Below the pieces are notes generated by a model, which did no database searches, had not been told where the DNA came from, and saw only the letters and a list, made by a program, of their open reading frames with translations. A DNA stretch of 64,000 nt from Ascaphus truei (taxonomy: Eukaryota > Chordata > Amphibia > Anura > Ascaphidae), in contig CM071570.1 in assembly GCA_036426205.1 (NCBI GenBank), positions 77,638,547 through 77,702,546 of the forward strand, read 5' to 3'. The position numbers were made by a program, and so were the translations under genes. Position 1 is the stretch's first letter. Each line of letters starts with the position of its first letter. Below, piece after piece: positions 55,869 through 64,000 of this stretch.

Positions 55869-56546
55869 TCAAAAGGTACGCTTAATGAGATCCAAAGTTC
55901 TCTTGAAGCCGGGATGGCCGGCTGACCGGACGGAGTGACCCCATTCCAAGATCTTCTGACGAAACTTGGGGGTGGCATAAAGAGTTCCTTCCGTTACCTC
56001 TAGACCACTCGGAATCTGTGACTGGGCTTCTACGATCTTTTCAAGAATATCAAAAGAGTTGGCGGAGACTATGCATTTCGAAGGTACAATTGTTTCTGTG
56101 ATTTCTTCGGATTTTTCCTCAGGGGAAAATTGTCTGGACAAGGCATCAACTTTTATGTTCTTCGTGCCGGGGATGTACGATAGAGTATAATTAAATCTTG
56201 AAAAAAAAAGTGCCCAGCGGACTTGACGAGATCCTAGACGACGTGCACTTTCGATATAGAGAAGATTCTTATGATCTGTCAAAATAGCAATTGGTTCGCG
56301 GGAGTCTTCCAGGAGGTATCGCGACTCCTGTAAAGCCATCTTGATGGCCAGGAGTTCTCTATTGCTGACATCATAGTTCTTTTCAGCAGGGGAGAACTTT
56401 TTTGAAAAAAATCCACATGGGTGCAATTTATCTTGAGGGGAGAGTCTCTGGGAGAGAATGGCACTTGCACCACAATCAGAGGCGTCCACTTCTAACGTAA
56501 ACGGAAGATTAGTATCAGGATGACGAAGGATGGGTGCCAAAAACAA
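55869..56546 (-). pseudogene. Gypsy RNase H and start of integrase
   Basis: The frame holds RNase H with its acidic residues in TLEVDASDCGAS, SNRELLAIKMAL and ILTDHKNL, then the LSYIPGTKNIKVDALSR linker and the first half of the integrase zinc motif (GHSVRSAGHPGFKRT). It ends in TGA where relatives have Trp, right before WPNMTKLMDEF of the integrase frame. A frameshift near 56,550 separates it from the RT frame. Confidence 0.93.
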
Positions 56547-56555
56547 AAGCTTGCT

Positions 56556-58193
56556 TCAAGGTTTCAAAGGCGGAGACGGCCTCCGGAGGCCACACAGATG
56601 GGTCGACTCCCTTCTTAGTAAGCGCAGTGATGGGAGCCACAGTGGTAGAAAAATTCCAGATGAATTTCCTATAGTAATTGGAAAAGCCCAAAAAATGCTG
56701 AATGCCTTAAGAGAATTGAGCAGGGGCCAATCCAAAACAGCCTTAAGTTTTTCTGGGTCCATCGAAAATCCTTTATCCAAAATGATATAGCCTAAGAAGG
56801 CGGTAGAAGATTGATGAAAAAGACATTTCTTGAGCTTTGAGTAGAGATTATTGACACAGAGACGAGAGAGGACAAGTCTAGTATGCTGGACATGATCTTT
56901 AAGATTCCCCGAAAAAATTAGAATATCGTCAAGGTAAATAATTACGAAGGAATTGAGGACATCGCGGAAGATATCATTCATAAAATCCTGAAAGACAGCA
57001 GGAGCATTGCATAAACCAAATGGCATCACGAGATACTCGTAGTGTCCACTTCTTGTATTGAAGGCGGTTTTCCATTCACCGTCTTCTCGAATATGTATGA
57101 GGTTGTAGGCTCCTCGGAGGTCTAGCTTGGAATTTTTTTTGGTCCCTTTAAGCCTATCAAACAGTTCCGAAATCAGAGGCAGGGGATACTGGATTTTGAC
57201 AGTAATGAGATTGAGGCCCCGGTAGTCAATGCATTGTCTCAGGGATCCATCCTTTTTCTCCACAAAAAAGAAACCGGCACCGGCAGGAGACGAAGAGTTG
57301 CGAATGAATCCCTTCTCAAGATTCTCTTTGATGTGGGTTGCCATGGCTTCAGTCTCTGGGAGAGACAAGGGGTAGGACTTAGACTTTGGCAGGACGGCAC
57401 CAGGGACCAGATCAATGGGACAATCATAGGGTCTATGAGGAGGCAGGACCTCTGACTGAGACTTACTGAAAACATCGATGAAATCAGCATATACTTCGGG
57501 AAGAGTGGAGTTGCTATCAGAAGGCGTTTCCATTCCCGCGATAACTGTGGCAGGAGCTATGACCGGCGAAGATGAGGCGTCTGACTCTGGCTCCCATTGA
57601 ATCGGTTTGCAGTCCCTCCAATCTATGCGTGGGTTGTGATGCTGTGACCACGGTAACCCTAGGATAACTGAAACATCAGGAGAGTGTATTACGTCAAAGG
57701 AGATAATCTCGGTGTGACAACCGGCAGATAAAGTGAGAGGAAGGGTCTCTAACGTGATGAAAGCAGGTTGTAAAGGACGTCCATCAATAGCCTTGAGTCC
57801 AATTGGTGCTTTCTTGGAGATAAGAGAAATCTTGTTATGGGTGGCAAAGTCTTGGTCCACAAAATTACCACCGGAGCCTGAATCGAGAAAAGCAGCAGTA
57901 GTTACACGAAACTTCGGGCCTTCAAGCGAAACTGGGAGCATAATCCTCTTAGGGAGTTCCTCTTTAGAGAGGGAGCGAGAAGAAATTGATCCGAGGGTAA
58001 GTCCCTCTTGCGTGGCTGGTCCCGTTTGTTCCTTTGGCCTCAGACAAAAACGTACCACATGATCTGGTGATCCACAATAATAGCATAGGCCCTCATTCTG
58101 GCGGCGAGTACGGATCCGCTGACTGCCGATCTGCATGGGTTCCACAGCATCATGTAGCCGCTGCAGTACTGGTAGTGGGTAAGGAGGGGTCAC
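56556..58193 (-). pseudogene. Gypsy gag end, protease and reverse transcriptase
   Basis: Residues 37-50 are a CCHC zinc knuckle (CYYCGSPDHVVRFC) from the end of gag. The aspartic protease is at 101-110 (FLDSGSGGNF). RT follows with VEKKDGSLRQCIDYRGLN, LVMPFGLCNAPAVFQ and the intact catalytic YLDD at 419-422. The reading frame shifts near 56,560, so the last 40 or so residues are not genuine. The first 12 residues come from the LTR remnant, because gag and most of the 5' LTR are deleted; the apparent start codon is therefore accidental. Confidence 0.95.
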
Positions 58194-58225
58194 GCCGCAA
58201 GGGACGTGGCCCCTGATTCCTTACA
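58156..58225 (-). repeat. Gypsy 5' LTR remnant (70 bp)
   Basis: It matches the first 70 bp of the 3' LTR with a few substitutions and ends at AGCCGCTGCAG, where it joins the gag remnant. Confidence 0.9.
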
Positions 58226-58231
58226 GTCCTG

Positions 58232-58319
58232 TTCACATTTGAAAATCTGGTCACCCTAAGGAGGGGAGATCTGATGATGATGATAAGGGGGAGAGAGCTG
58301 ATGATGGTGAGGAGGGGGA
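58232..58319. other. transposon-end-like sequence and GAT-rich spacer
   Basis: TTTGAAAATCTGGTCACCCTAA is the inverse of the start at 62,034 (AAGGTGACCAGATTTTCAAA), so both are ends of one DNA-transposon family. A GATGATGATAAGGGG repeat follows. Confidence 0.5.
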
Positions 58320-58512
58320 GAGAACTACACTGGCGACACACTTTATTCGAGCTCGGCTAGTCCCACGAATTCGGGTATACCCGGGTGTATTGAGGTTTGT
58401 GACTGTTTTCTGCCCGAGTGCATTGAGGTATTTTCCAGGCAGGGATTGAAGCATTTTATTCCCGCTGGCTGCAATACTGCACAGTATATATATATATACT
58501 GCATTACAATTC
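58320..58512 (-). repeat. dispersed repeat with CTCGAATAAAGTGTGTCG end, copy 2
   Basis: This is the inverse of 30,600-30,840, with the same AT run at one end and the same GGCGACACACTTTATTCGAG at the other. A third partial end (CTCGAATAAAGTGTGTCGG) is at 58,700. Confidence 0.7.
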
Positions 58513-58729
58513 ATGAATTTATGCCATCTGGTAGACACGCGAAGCATTGCAGCCTATTAAATCCTAATCATTATCATTTAACAGATCAGCCGCCCGTCAG
58601 CCAGGCATGAACCCAGGCTGGGAAGGCAAACGCAACGGGGCTTGTCAGAGGTGAGGAGCGGCGCATTCCAGGTATCTGCCAGGTACATACTGGGTATTTG
58701 CTCGAATAAAGTGTGTCGGTGCAGTAATG

Positions 58730-58960
58730 ATGAGGAGGAGGAGAGATTAGGAGTGAGAGTGATGATGATGAGGGGAGAATTGACGATGATGAGGGGGAGG
58801 GGGAGAGAAGAGATGGGGAGAGATGATGAGGGAGAGAAATGATGGGGAGGGGGAGAGATGATGATGAGGAAGGATGGGGACGGGGAGGGATGGGGACAAG
58901 TGAGGAGAGATGATGAGATCGAGGATCAGGGAGAGGATGGGGGAGGGAGAAAAAATTGCA
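58730..58960. repeat. GAT/GAG-rich repeat
   Basis: Purine-rich GATGATGAGGGGGAG and GGAGAGATGATGAGG units in tandem; no gene. Confidence 0.9.
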
Positions 58961-58985
58961 GTCGGTATTAATAATAAATGGTCCC

Positions 58986-60270
58986 TGTAACAGGGACTTA
59001 TCTCTGTTAAAGCAACTTGCCTCTAATCCAGCAGTGTGCTGGTTAATTGCATACCAGCAATTAACCAACTCCATCTGGCTGATTAGAGCTTTCTCAGAAA
59101 TAGTCTGTTCTGAGACAGGAAGGAGGATACCTTAGCTCACAATTGGAGCTGACCTAGGAAAGACAGACCAGAGGATTTCCTTAGTGGACATTGGACTGAT
59201 TTGAGGACAGATGTCTTGAGCTGCAAAGAGACTGCAGGCTGACAGCAAGACAAAGGGGAGCAGACTATACCTGGACAGACATTGCCTTAGCACACAAAGA
59301 TGCTGACCCAGGACAGCAGAGAGGCTTCCCCTACAGCTACAAGAAACAGATAAGACTTTCTTATAGGACTGTTATATATCTGTATATATAACAGTAGGAA
59401 GGATCCGAAGATATCCTAGCGAGCAGCAACAGCTGTAGAGATGAGAGACACAGCAAGGTGTAGATTAAAAAGAATTTTATTGAAAAAACATATGGTTTGG
59501 GGGACACACTCTGACGCGTTTCGGACCTGCGTGGTCCTTAAACATAGATTATGATTATGATCTATATATTATGTGATACTATGATTAAGGACCACGCAGG
59601 TCCGAAACGCGTCAGAGTGTGTCCCCATACCTATGTTTTTTCAATAAAATTTCATTTTTAATCCACCTGTGGGTCTCTCATCTACAGACTGTTGCAGCGC
59701 TGGAATCTTCGGATCCTTCCTACTGTGTTAATTGCACACCGAGCGTGGATGCAACGCACAGGAGAACAGGCCATATGTGAGTATTGTATGTCTCCCTTCA
59801 TTGAGACTGGATGACCGGTAACAAGTGCGGCAACACAAGGGTCATGTAGGGCGCAATCCTACAATAATACGGTACGTTACTAACCCTCATTCTGTTATTT
59901 GTCATATGTGATAGATTCAGTACCGCACTGGTCCAATACCTAAAAAGTTATGGTTATAGGCTGACTCCACAACAAAATAAGGATTTTTATTATCTACTGA
60001 AGTTCTGAACGAGATTGAGCACTGTTTTTGGGACTCTTGCCCCATAACCACATACAATATCTGTATATATGTTTATATATTTGGGGCTACTAAATAGCTT
60101 AGCTAACCACCCAGTTAGAGAGGGCTGTGTAGATATTCCCAAAACGGAGCAGGTTTTTCTTTGGCTTATTTTGAATGTTCTGCTGTGTTAAAGGGACAGC
60201 CGCAATAAAGCCTCATTTAAGTTTCACTTTTAACTGTCTCCATTTCATACCTCTGCACATGTCTCTTACA
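58986..60270 (+). repeat. solo LTR of the coiled-coil element family, interrupted
   Basis: It starts TGTAACAGGGACTTATCTCTG, shares CAGCAGTGTGCTGGTTAAT and GGCTGATTAGAGCT with the LTR at 20,671-21,184, and ends AATAAAGCCTCATTT...CCATTTCATACCTCTGCACATG...CTTACA. No internal region or second LTR is attached. Removing the insertion at 59,390-60,056 (with one target copy) leaves about 600 bp. I see no clear 5 bp target duplication. Confidence 0.87.
59390..60056. mobile_element. Penelope-type insertion with palindromic half
   Basis: The insert is flanked by a 14 bp target duplication ATATCTGTATATAT (59,376-59,389 and 60,057-60,070). Its left part, 59,390-59,725, is an inverted repeat (ACAGTAGGAAGGATCCGAAG against its complement), each arm with a poly(A)-like AATAAAA and a GACGCGTTTCGGACC core. 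Its right part is non-coding. A variable, long target duplication fits Penelope-like insertion. Confidence 0.65.
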
Positions 60271-60289
60271 GGCCTCTAAATTTTTTTTT

Positions 60290-61950
60290 GCCATGGGGCC
60301 CGCGAATGTCTTACTGGGAGATGTCCATGTTACTATACAGAATGACATTTGTCACAGGAGACCAGGCCATTTACTCCTTTTTACCATGATCATGCATTGA
60401 GCAAAATGAGTTAATGAAATAAATTGTAAATTTATTCACAGGAAAAGGCAAACACAAAATGTTACACAAACTACAGCAAAAAGACACACTTACTTGTGAA
60501 TTGGGATAACAACCTAGACTCTCCTAGCTGCAGGGAATCCTATCCCTGATAACAATTGCAAAAACAGGACAGAAACTATTCCAGGCAGCTTTTCGCTGAA
60601 GCAGCCCTTTTCTTGCTGGAGACTTGAAACTGGAACTTCGAATCTGAGAATCTTAGAGGACTGTAGAACACTGGAAAACACACTCTCTAATGGGCGCAAT
60701 GGGTTATAATACCTCTGACTTTCATTCATAAAATACTATAGCCCAATTCAAAGGGTGAGAAATTTCTCTGCTGCCAATCAAAGACAAGCTGGTAGACACA
60801 ACAGGGTTACCTGAAAATCTGAATGAACCAAGGGGCAGGGGCAATTTGGCACCTCTGGCCTTGGTTCCCTCAATGCCACCCGCGGTGACAGGCTCCTGCC
60901 AGTCTGGTGGGATCAAATGGAAATGCAAAGGACGTCCCTTGATCTCAGGATGTGGATGATTAAATCCTACCCTTCTGTCCAAATTATCTTCACACCTTGG
61001 ACATCCTCTGGGCTGTCATCTCTACCGTATGAGTAGACACGGTTGCACCCAAGTTGGTCTGAAAGTCCCAGCTCATCTGTGTGCACAAGCATATGTTTTA
61101 AAACACACAGTTTAATAAACGATACACTTTAAAAATATCCTAAGTCTGTGGGTTATGGGAAATAGAATAAGAAGCGGCATGTTATTTCTTACTAGCCATA
61201 TTCCCCACACTCTACTGTATACAATAAACTTAGGACTGGACTTTTAAAAGTCCCCTCACAACCTTGTAGATGATTGGAGTACCCTCAGACCCCTATACCG
61301 GTTCTGGGTGACTGGGGCATTTACTGGGTATCCCCATTAACCTAGGGACCCCTTGACTGTTTCAGGGACACCTCACATTCCTATGCCCCATTTACCTTTC
61401 TGGGCTGTGGTGAAGCAGGGACACCTAGTGATGAGTTGTGCAAGCGTTTTCCAGGGAAGATATTACCGAGACAATGTGTTTACATGCATCCAGGAATCCT
61501 ACCTGATCCCTGGGTACATTTTTAGGGGAACCAGCAACTCTGGGCCGTGACTAGATAAACACAATCTGACAACACTTTCTCCGCAACCCCCCCCCCCCCC
61601 TCTACCTTTCTGGGCTGTGCTGAAGCAGGGACCCCTAGTGGTGAGTCAAGCAAGCGTTTTCAAGGGGAGACATTAACGAGACAATGTGTCTACATGCATC
61701 CAGGAATCTGACCTGATTCCAGGGTACATTTTTAGGGGAACCAGCAACTCTGGACCCTGACTAGATGGACACAATCTGTCAACTCCTGGTTTGGAACCCC
61801 CATCCCTCCCCCCTGAAACTCATACCACAGCAATCCCTGCTTGCTGGCATTTCTGGAAAGGTAAAAACACAAAAAAAAATTATTGTCGCATAATTACAGG
61901 TAATGCTTTTACAACAGTTGGGTCCAAGAGCTGACACTCCTGAACCCCAA
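60290..61950 (-). repeat. LTR-like sequence, copy 2 (long)
   Basis: The end near 60,300-60,450 matches 47,320-47,440 in inverse orientation (GTGAATAAATTTACAATTTATTTC and TTTTGCTCAATG). Upstream on the minus strand it runs through non-coding DNA with a tandem duplication (61,389-61,785). No pol or gag is attached in the window, so boundaries and family are open. Confidence 0.5.
61389..61785. repeat. two-copy tandem repeat (about 212 bp unit)
   Basis: TACCTTTCTGGGCTGTG...GAAGCAGGGAC...CAAGCGTTTTC...ACATGCATCCAGGAATC...GGGGAACCAGCAACTCTGG occurs at 61,391-61,570 and again at 61,602-61,785, with a C run between them. Confidence 0.92.
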
Positions 61951-62033
61951 AACATGGATCAGAGGTAACCAAAACGGGCTTAACCTTTATTAGTGAGCCT
62001 GGCTACCTCTTCAATGTCACAACATTTAATTAA

Positions 62034-62652
62034 GGTGACCAGATTTTCAAATATAAAAAAACGGGACACATGCGCCCCCCCTTTGTGTTGTGTCTTTCCC
62101 CCCTCCCCCCCTTCCACCCACCCCCCCCCCCCATCCTCTCTTATTCCCTCCCTCCCCCCCCCCCCCAACCTGTACTCTGGACCCTAGTCCTTCCCTTCCT
62201 CTTCACCACAATTATTCTTACTTTGACTCACCTTGTCACCCTCTCTCCAGCACTGGATCATTTCCTTCATCTTTTAAGCATCACTCTTTCACATCCATCC
62301 TGAAAAAGCCCTCTCTGGGGTGGGAAGTTTTTTGGTATATATCTTGTTGGGGGAATTGTGTGTTGGGGGGCGGAATGAGTGAGCGTGAGGTAATTGATGG
62401 ATGGAGAGGAGAGAGGGGTGAGTGTGGAAAAGAGGGAGTAAGAGTGAGAAGCAGGGGAGAGAAATACATGCAAGGCGGGAGAGTGAGATGGGGTGAGACG
62501 GAAGGGAGCGAAATACATGGGATGGGGGGGAAGTGAGTGGGCTCGTGAGGTGTGAAATGGGGGGGCGGGTGGCGGGCAATACCACCGACATGGGGGGGGG
62601 GCCCTGCTTAAAATGTTTGTCCCGGGCCCCACGATTTCTGTTGGCAGCCCTG
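62034..62652. mobile_element. DNA-transposon ends with C- and G-rich interior
   Basis: The left side starts AAGGTGACCAGATTTTCAAA, shared with 58,232. The right side ends, inverted, CAGGGCTGCCAACAGAAATCG, the same hAT-type end as the element at 37,277. A C run (62,095-62,168) and a GGGTGAGA/GGAGAGAG-rich region lie between. The two ends may be from different elements; I could not match target duplications. Confidence 0.45.
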
Positions 62653-62689
62653 CTTCCATGACCCATTGCTTTTTCCCCACCCCCATCTA

Positions 62690-63495
62690 TTCTATTTAGT
62701 TTGTTATCTGTATGTTGTCCCTCCCCCTCCATCCTAGTTTAAAATCTCCTCCAATATTTTTGACATTCTCCCACCTAGCACTTTTCATTGAGGTGCAAAT
62801 CATCCCTACTTTAAAGATAGCACCTCTCAGAAATGGAGTCCCAGTACTCTAAATACCCAAAACCCTCTTTCCTATACCACTTTCTTAACCATGCATTAAC
62901 CTCCCTAATCTCCGACTGTCTCGCTGGGGTAGCGCATGGCACTGGTAGTATTTCAGAAAATACTACCTTGGAGGTCCTTGCCTTAAGCTTGTGGCCTAGA
63001 TCCCTGAAATAATTTTTTAGGACCCGCCATCTTTCTCAAACTTTGTCATTGGTGCCAACATGTACCAAGACTGCTGGCTCAGTCCCATCCCCTACCAACA
63101 ATCTGTCTACCCGATCTGCAATTTGCTGAACTTTAGGCCCTGGGAGACAACAAACTGTTTGTTCATGTGGTCATGGCAACAGGTTGCCCATCTACCTTCC
63201 TAATAATGGAGTCCCCTACAACCACAATCTTTCTTGGTCTCTGAGTATCCCGAGTCCCCTCTGTGCTGAAGGAACTATTCTCCTAGCTGCTAGAGGAATC
63301 AGTCTCCCCCAGCCTTTCCATTCCTGCCCTGACACTCCAAATATCTTCACTCAATATGGCAAATCTATTGGGAAGGGTCAGCTCAGAACTGGCCTGCCTC
63401 TTGCTCTTCCCCCTGCTTCCCCTTCTAAATGTTACATCCAGCTTCCTTCGCCAGCTACGCAATATGGAGTATGACTGGCAATAGTTTCTCATCAA
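62690..63495 (-). pseudogene. CR1 ORF1 fragment with SGNH esterase domain
   Basis: Minus-strand pieces match the esterase-bearing ORF1 of CR1-like LINEs. PRKIVVVGDSIIRKVDG is SGNH block I with the nucleophile Ser, followed by VLVHVGTND (block III) and, near the end, DLHLN (block V with the catalytic His). Upstream are RFAILSEDIWSVRA-type residues. The frame is broken by stops (for example after PVAMTT near 63,165) and frameshifts, and the ORF2 part is absent. Confidence 0.8.
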
Positions 63496-64000
63496 GCCTG
63501 AGGGGTTTGGGAGAGACCTCTCAGTGTTTGTGGCATATTACCAGGAAACCCTCAAGGCCTGGAGCATGGTCTCCTTGTCTAGGCAAAAAGTGGCTGTTCG
63601 GGAGGACCTCATAATCGAACCCCTACTGTATAATCTAGCATGGGGTGCACGGATGTTGGAGTCCACCACAATAATTTGCCACTTTTGCCAGGCACGGATG
63701 AACCGAGTCGGGGATCTCCTGGACTACGAACGGTCGGAATGGGTGAAGCTCGAGGTGGTTATGCACCTCATGGGCTACACCACCCCATGAGTTCCACACC
63801 GTTTTCTCCAGAAGATCAAGGACGCCATGTCCCCCGACTTGCGCACCTTCCTAGAGGGGTTATTGCAGACCGGAGGGCCACGTCCACCTTCCGACCCCCC
63901 CTCGCCTCTGGCTGTAGGTGTGGGCCCAAAACTCCGCCAACCCCCTCCTGTCCTCAGCAGGCTGGGGACCATACCTTCGGCATGCTTCTGCGGCATGCTG
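63487..64000 (+). pseudogene. L1-Tx1 LINE ORF2 fragment, runs off the right edge
   Basis: The plus-strand frame reads FVAYYQETLKAWSMV, then EDLIIEPLLYNLAWG, RMNRVGDLLDYERSEW and, after one stop, VPHRFLQKIKDAM. This matches the post-RT region of Tx1-type L1 ORF2. The single stop at 63,787-63,789 is TGA where Arg (CGA) is expected, a typical CpG decay. The rest of the element would follow beyond 64,000. Confidence 0.7.

Larger units (their letters stand above)
54025..58225 (-). mobile_element. Ty3/Gypsy chromovirus with internal 5' deletion
   Basis: The element has perfect 5 bp target duplications GTCCT (54,020-54,024 and 58,226-58,230). On the minus strand only 70 bp of the 5' LTR remain, joined directly to the end of gag. 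Protease, RT, RNase H, integrase and chromodomain follow, then a polypurine tract and a complete 627 bp 3' LTR. It is broken by the gag/LTR deletion, one frameshift and one stop codon. Confidence 0.93.

Noticed and set aside
62090..62536. Pro-rich 148-residue frame
   Set aside because: Low-complexity reading of C- and G-runs within a DNA-transposon-like block.

Overview
The window is vertebrate nuclear DNA, most likely from an anuran amphibian. Three things point that way: two exons of a vertebrate gene (ZC3H6), a repeat load of L2/CR1, L1-Tx1, Penelope-like, Ty3/Gypsy, hAT, Harbinger, Tigger and piggyBac-like elements, and many AT and AC microsatellites. The anuran call is an inference from repeat style; no species is claimed. 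There are no prokaryotic operons or CRISPR arrays, and I found no tRNA or rRNA gene.

Region by region. Bases 1-14,960 hold the 5' end of ZC3H6 on the minus strand: a CpG-rich promoter at about 14.5-14.95 kb, a first exon with 32 coding bases, a 13.2 kb first intron packed with MITEs, a foldback and an L2 fragment, and exon 2 at 539-716. The rest of the gene lies beyond the left edge. Bases 15.0-24.5 kb hold a Penelope-like element (RT plus GIY-YIG) that runs into an assembly gap, then an LTR retrotransposon (LTRs, tRNA-Leu primer site, polypurine tract) whose only large ORF is an uninterrupted 905-codon coiled-coil protein instead of gag-pol, then a CR1 tail and a decayed second Penelope copy. 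Bases 26.5-30.4 kb are hairpin-rich satellite-like DNA with an 825 bp tandem duplication. Bases 30.6-37.4 kb are decayed Gypsy and LTR-like sequence broken by a 2.1 kb hAT element that carries a large minisatellite. Bases 37.4-48.4 kb are mostly featureless DNA with microsatellites, a dead hAT transposase gene interrupted by another hAT element, and a second L2 copy. Bases 48.4-54.0 kb hold Penelope-type flanks, an endogenous retrovirus gag fragment and purine-rich repeats. Bases 54.0-58.2 kb are a nearly complete chromovirus (Gypsy) with perfect target duplications. Bases 58.2-64.0 kb hold a solo LTR related to the coiled-coil element with a Penelope-type insertion inside it, further LTR-like DNA, a CR1 ORF1 (SGNH esterase) fragment and an L1-Tx1 fragment.

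The most unusual item is the LTR retrotransposon with the intact coiled-coil ORF (16,893-21,184), which has a related LTR about 40 kb away. The second is a hammerhead-ribozyme-like three-way-junction core recurring at about seven loci, one of them just 3' of the Penelope ORF. Apart from ZC3H6, every coding sequence here belongs to a mobile element, so there is no pathway to reconstruct; the genes interact only as nested insertions and as probable autonomous and non-autonomous partners.
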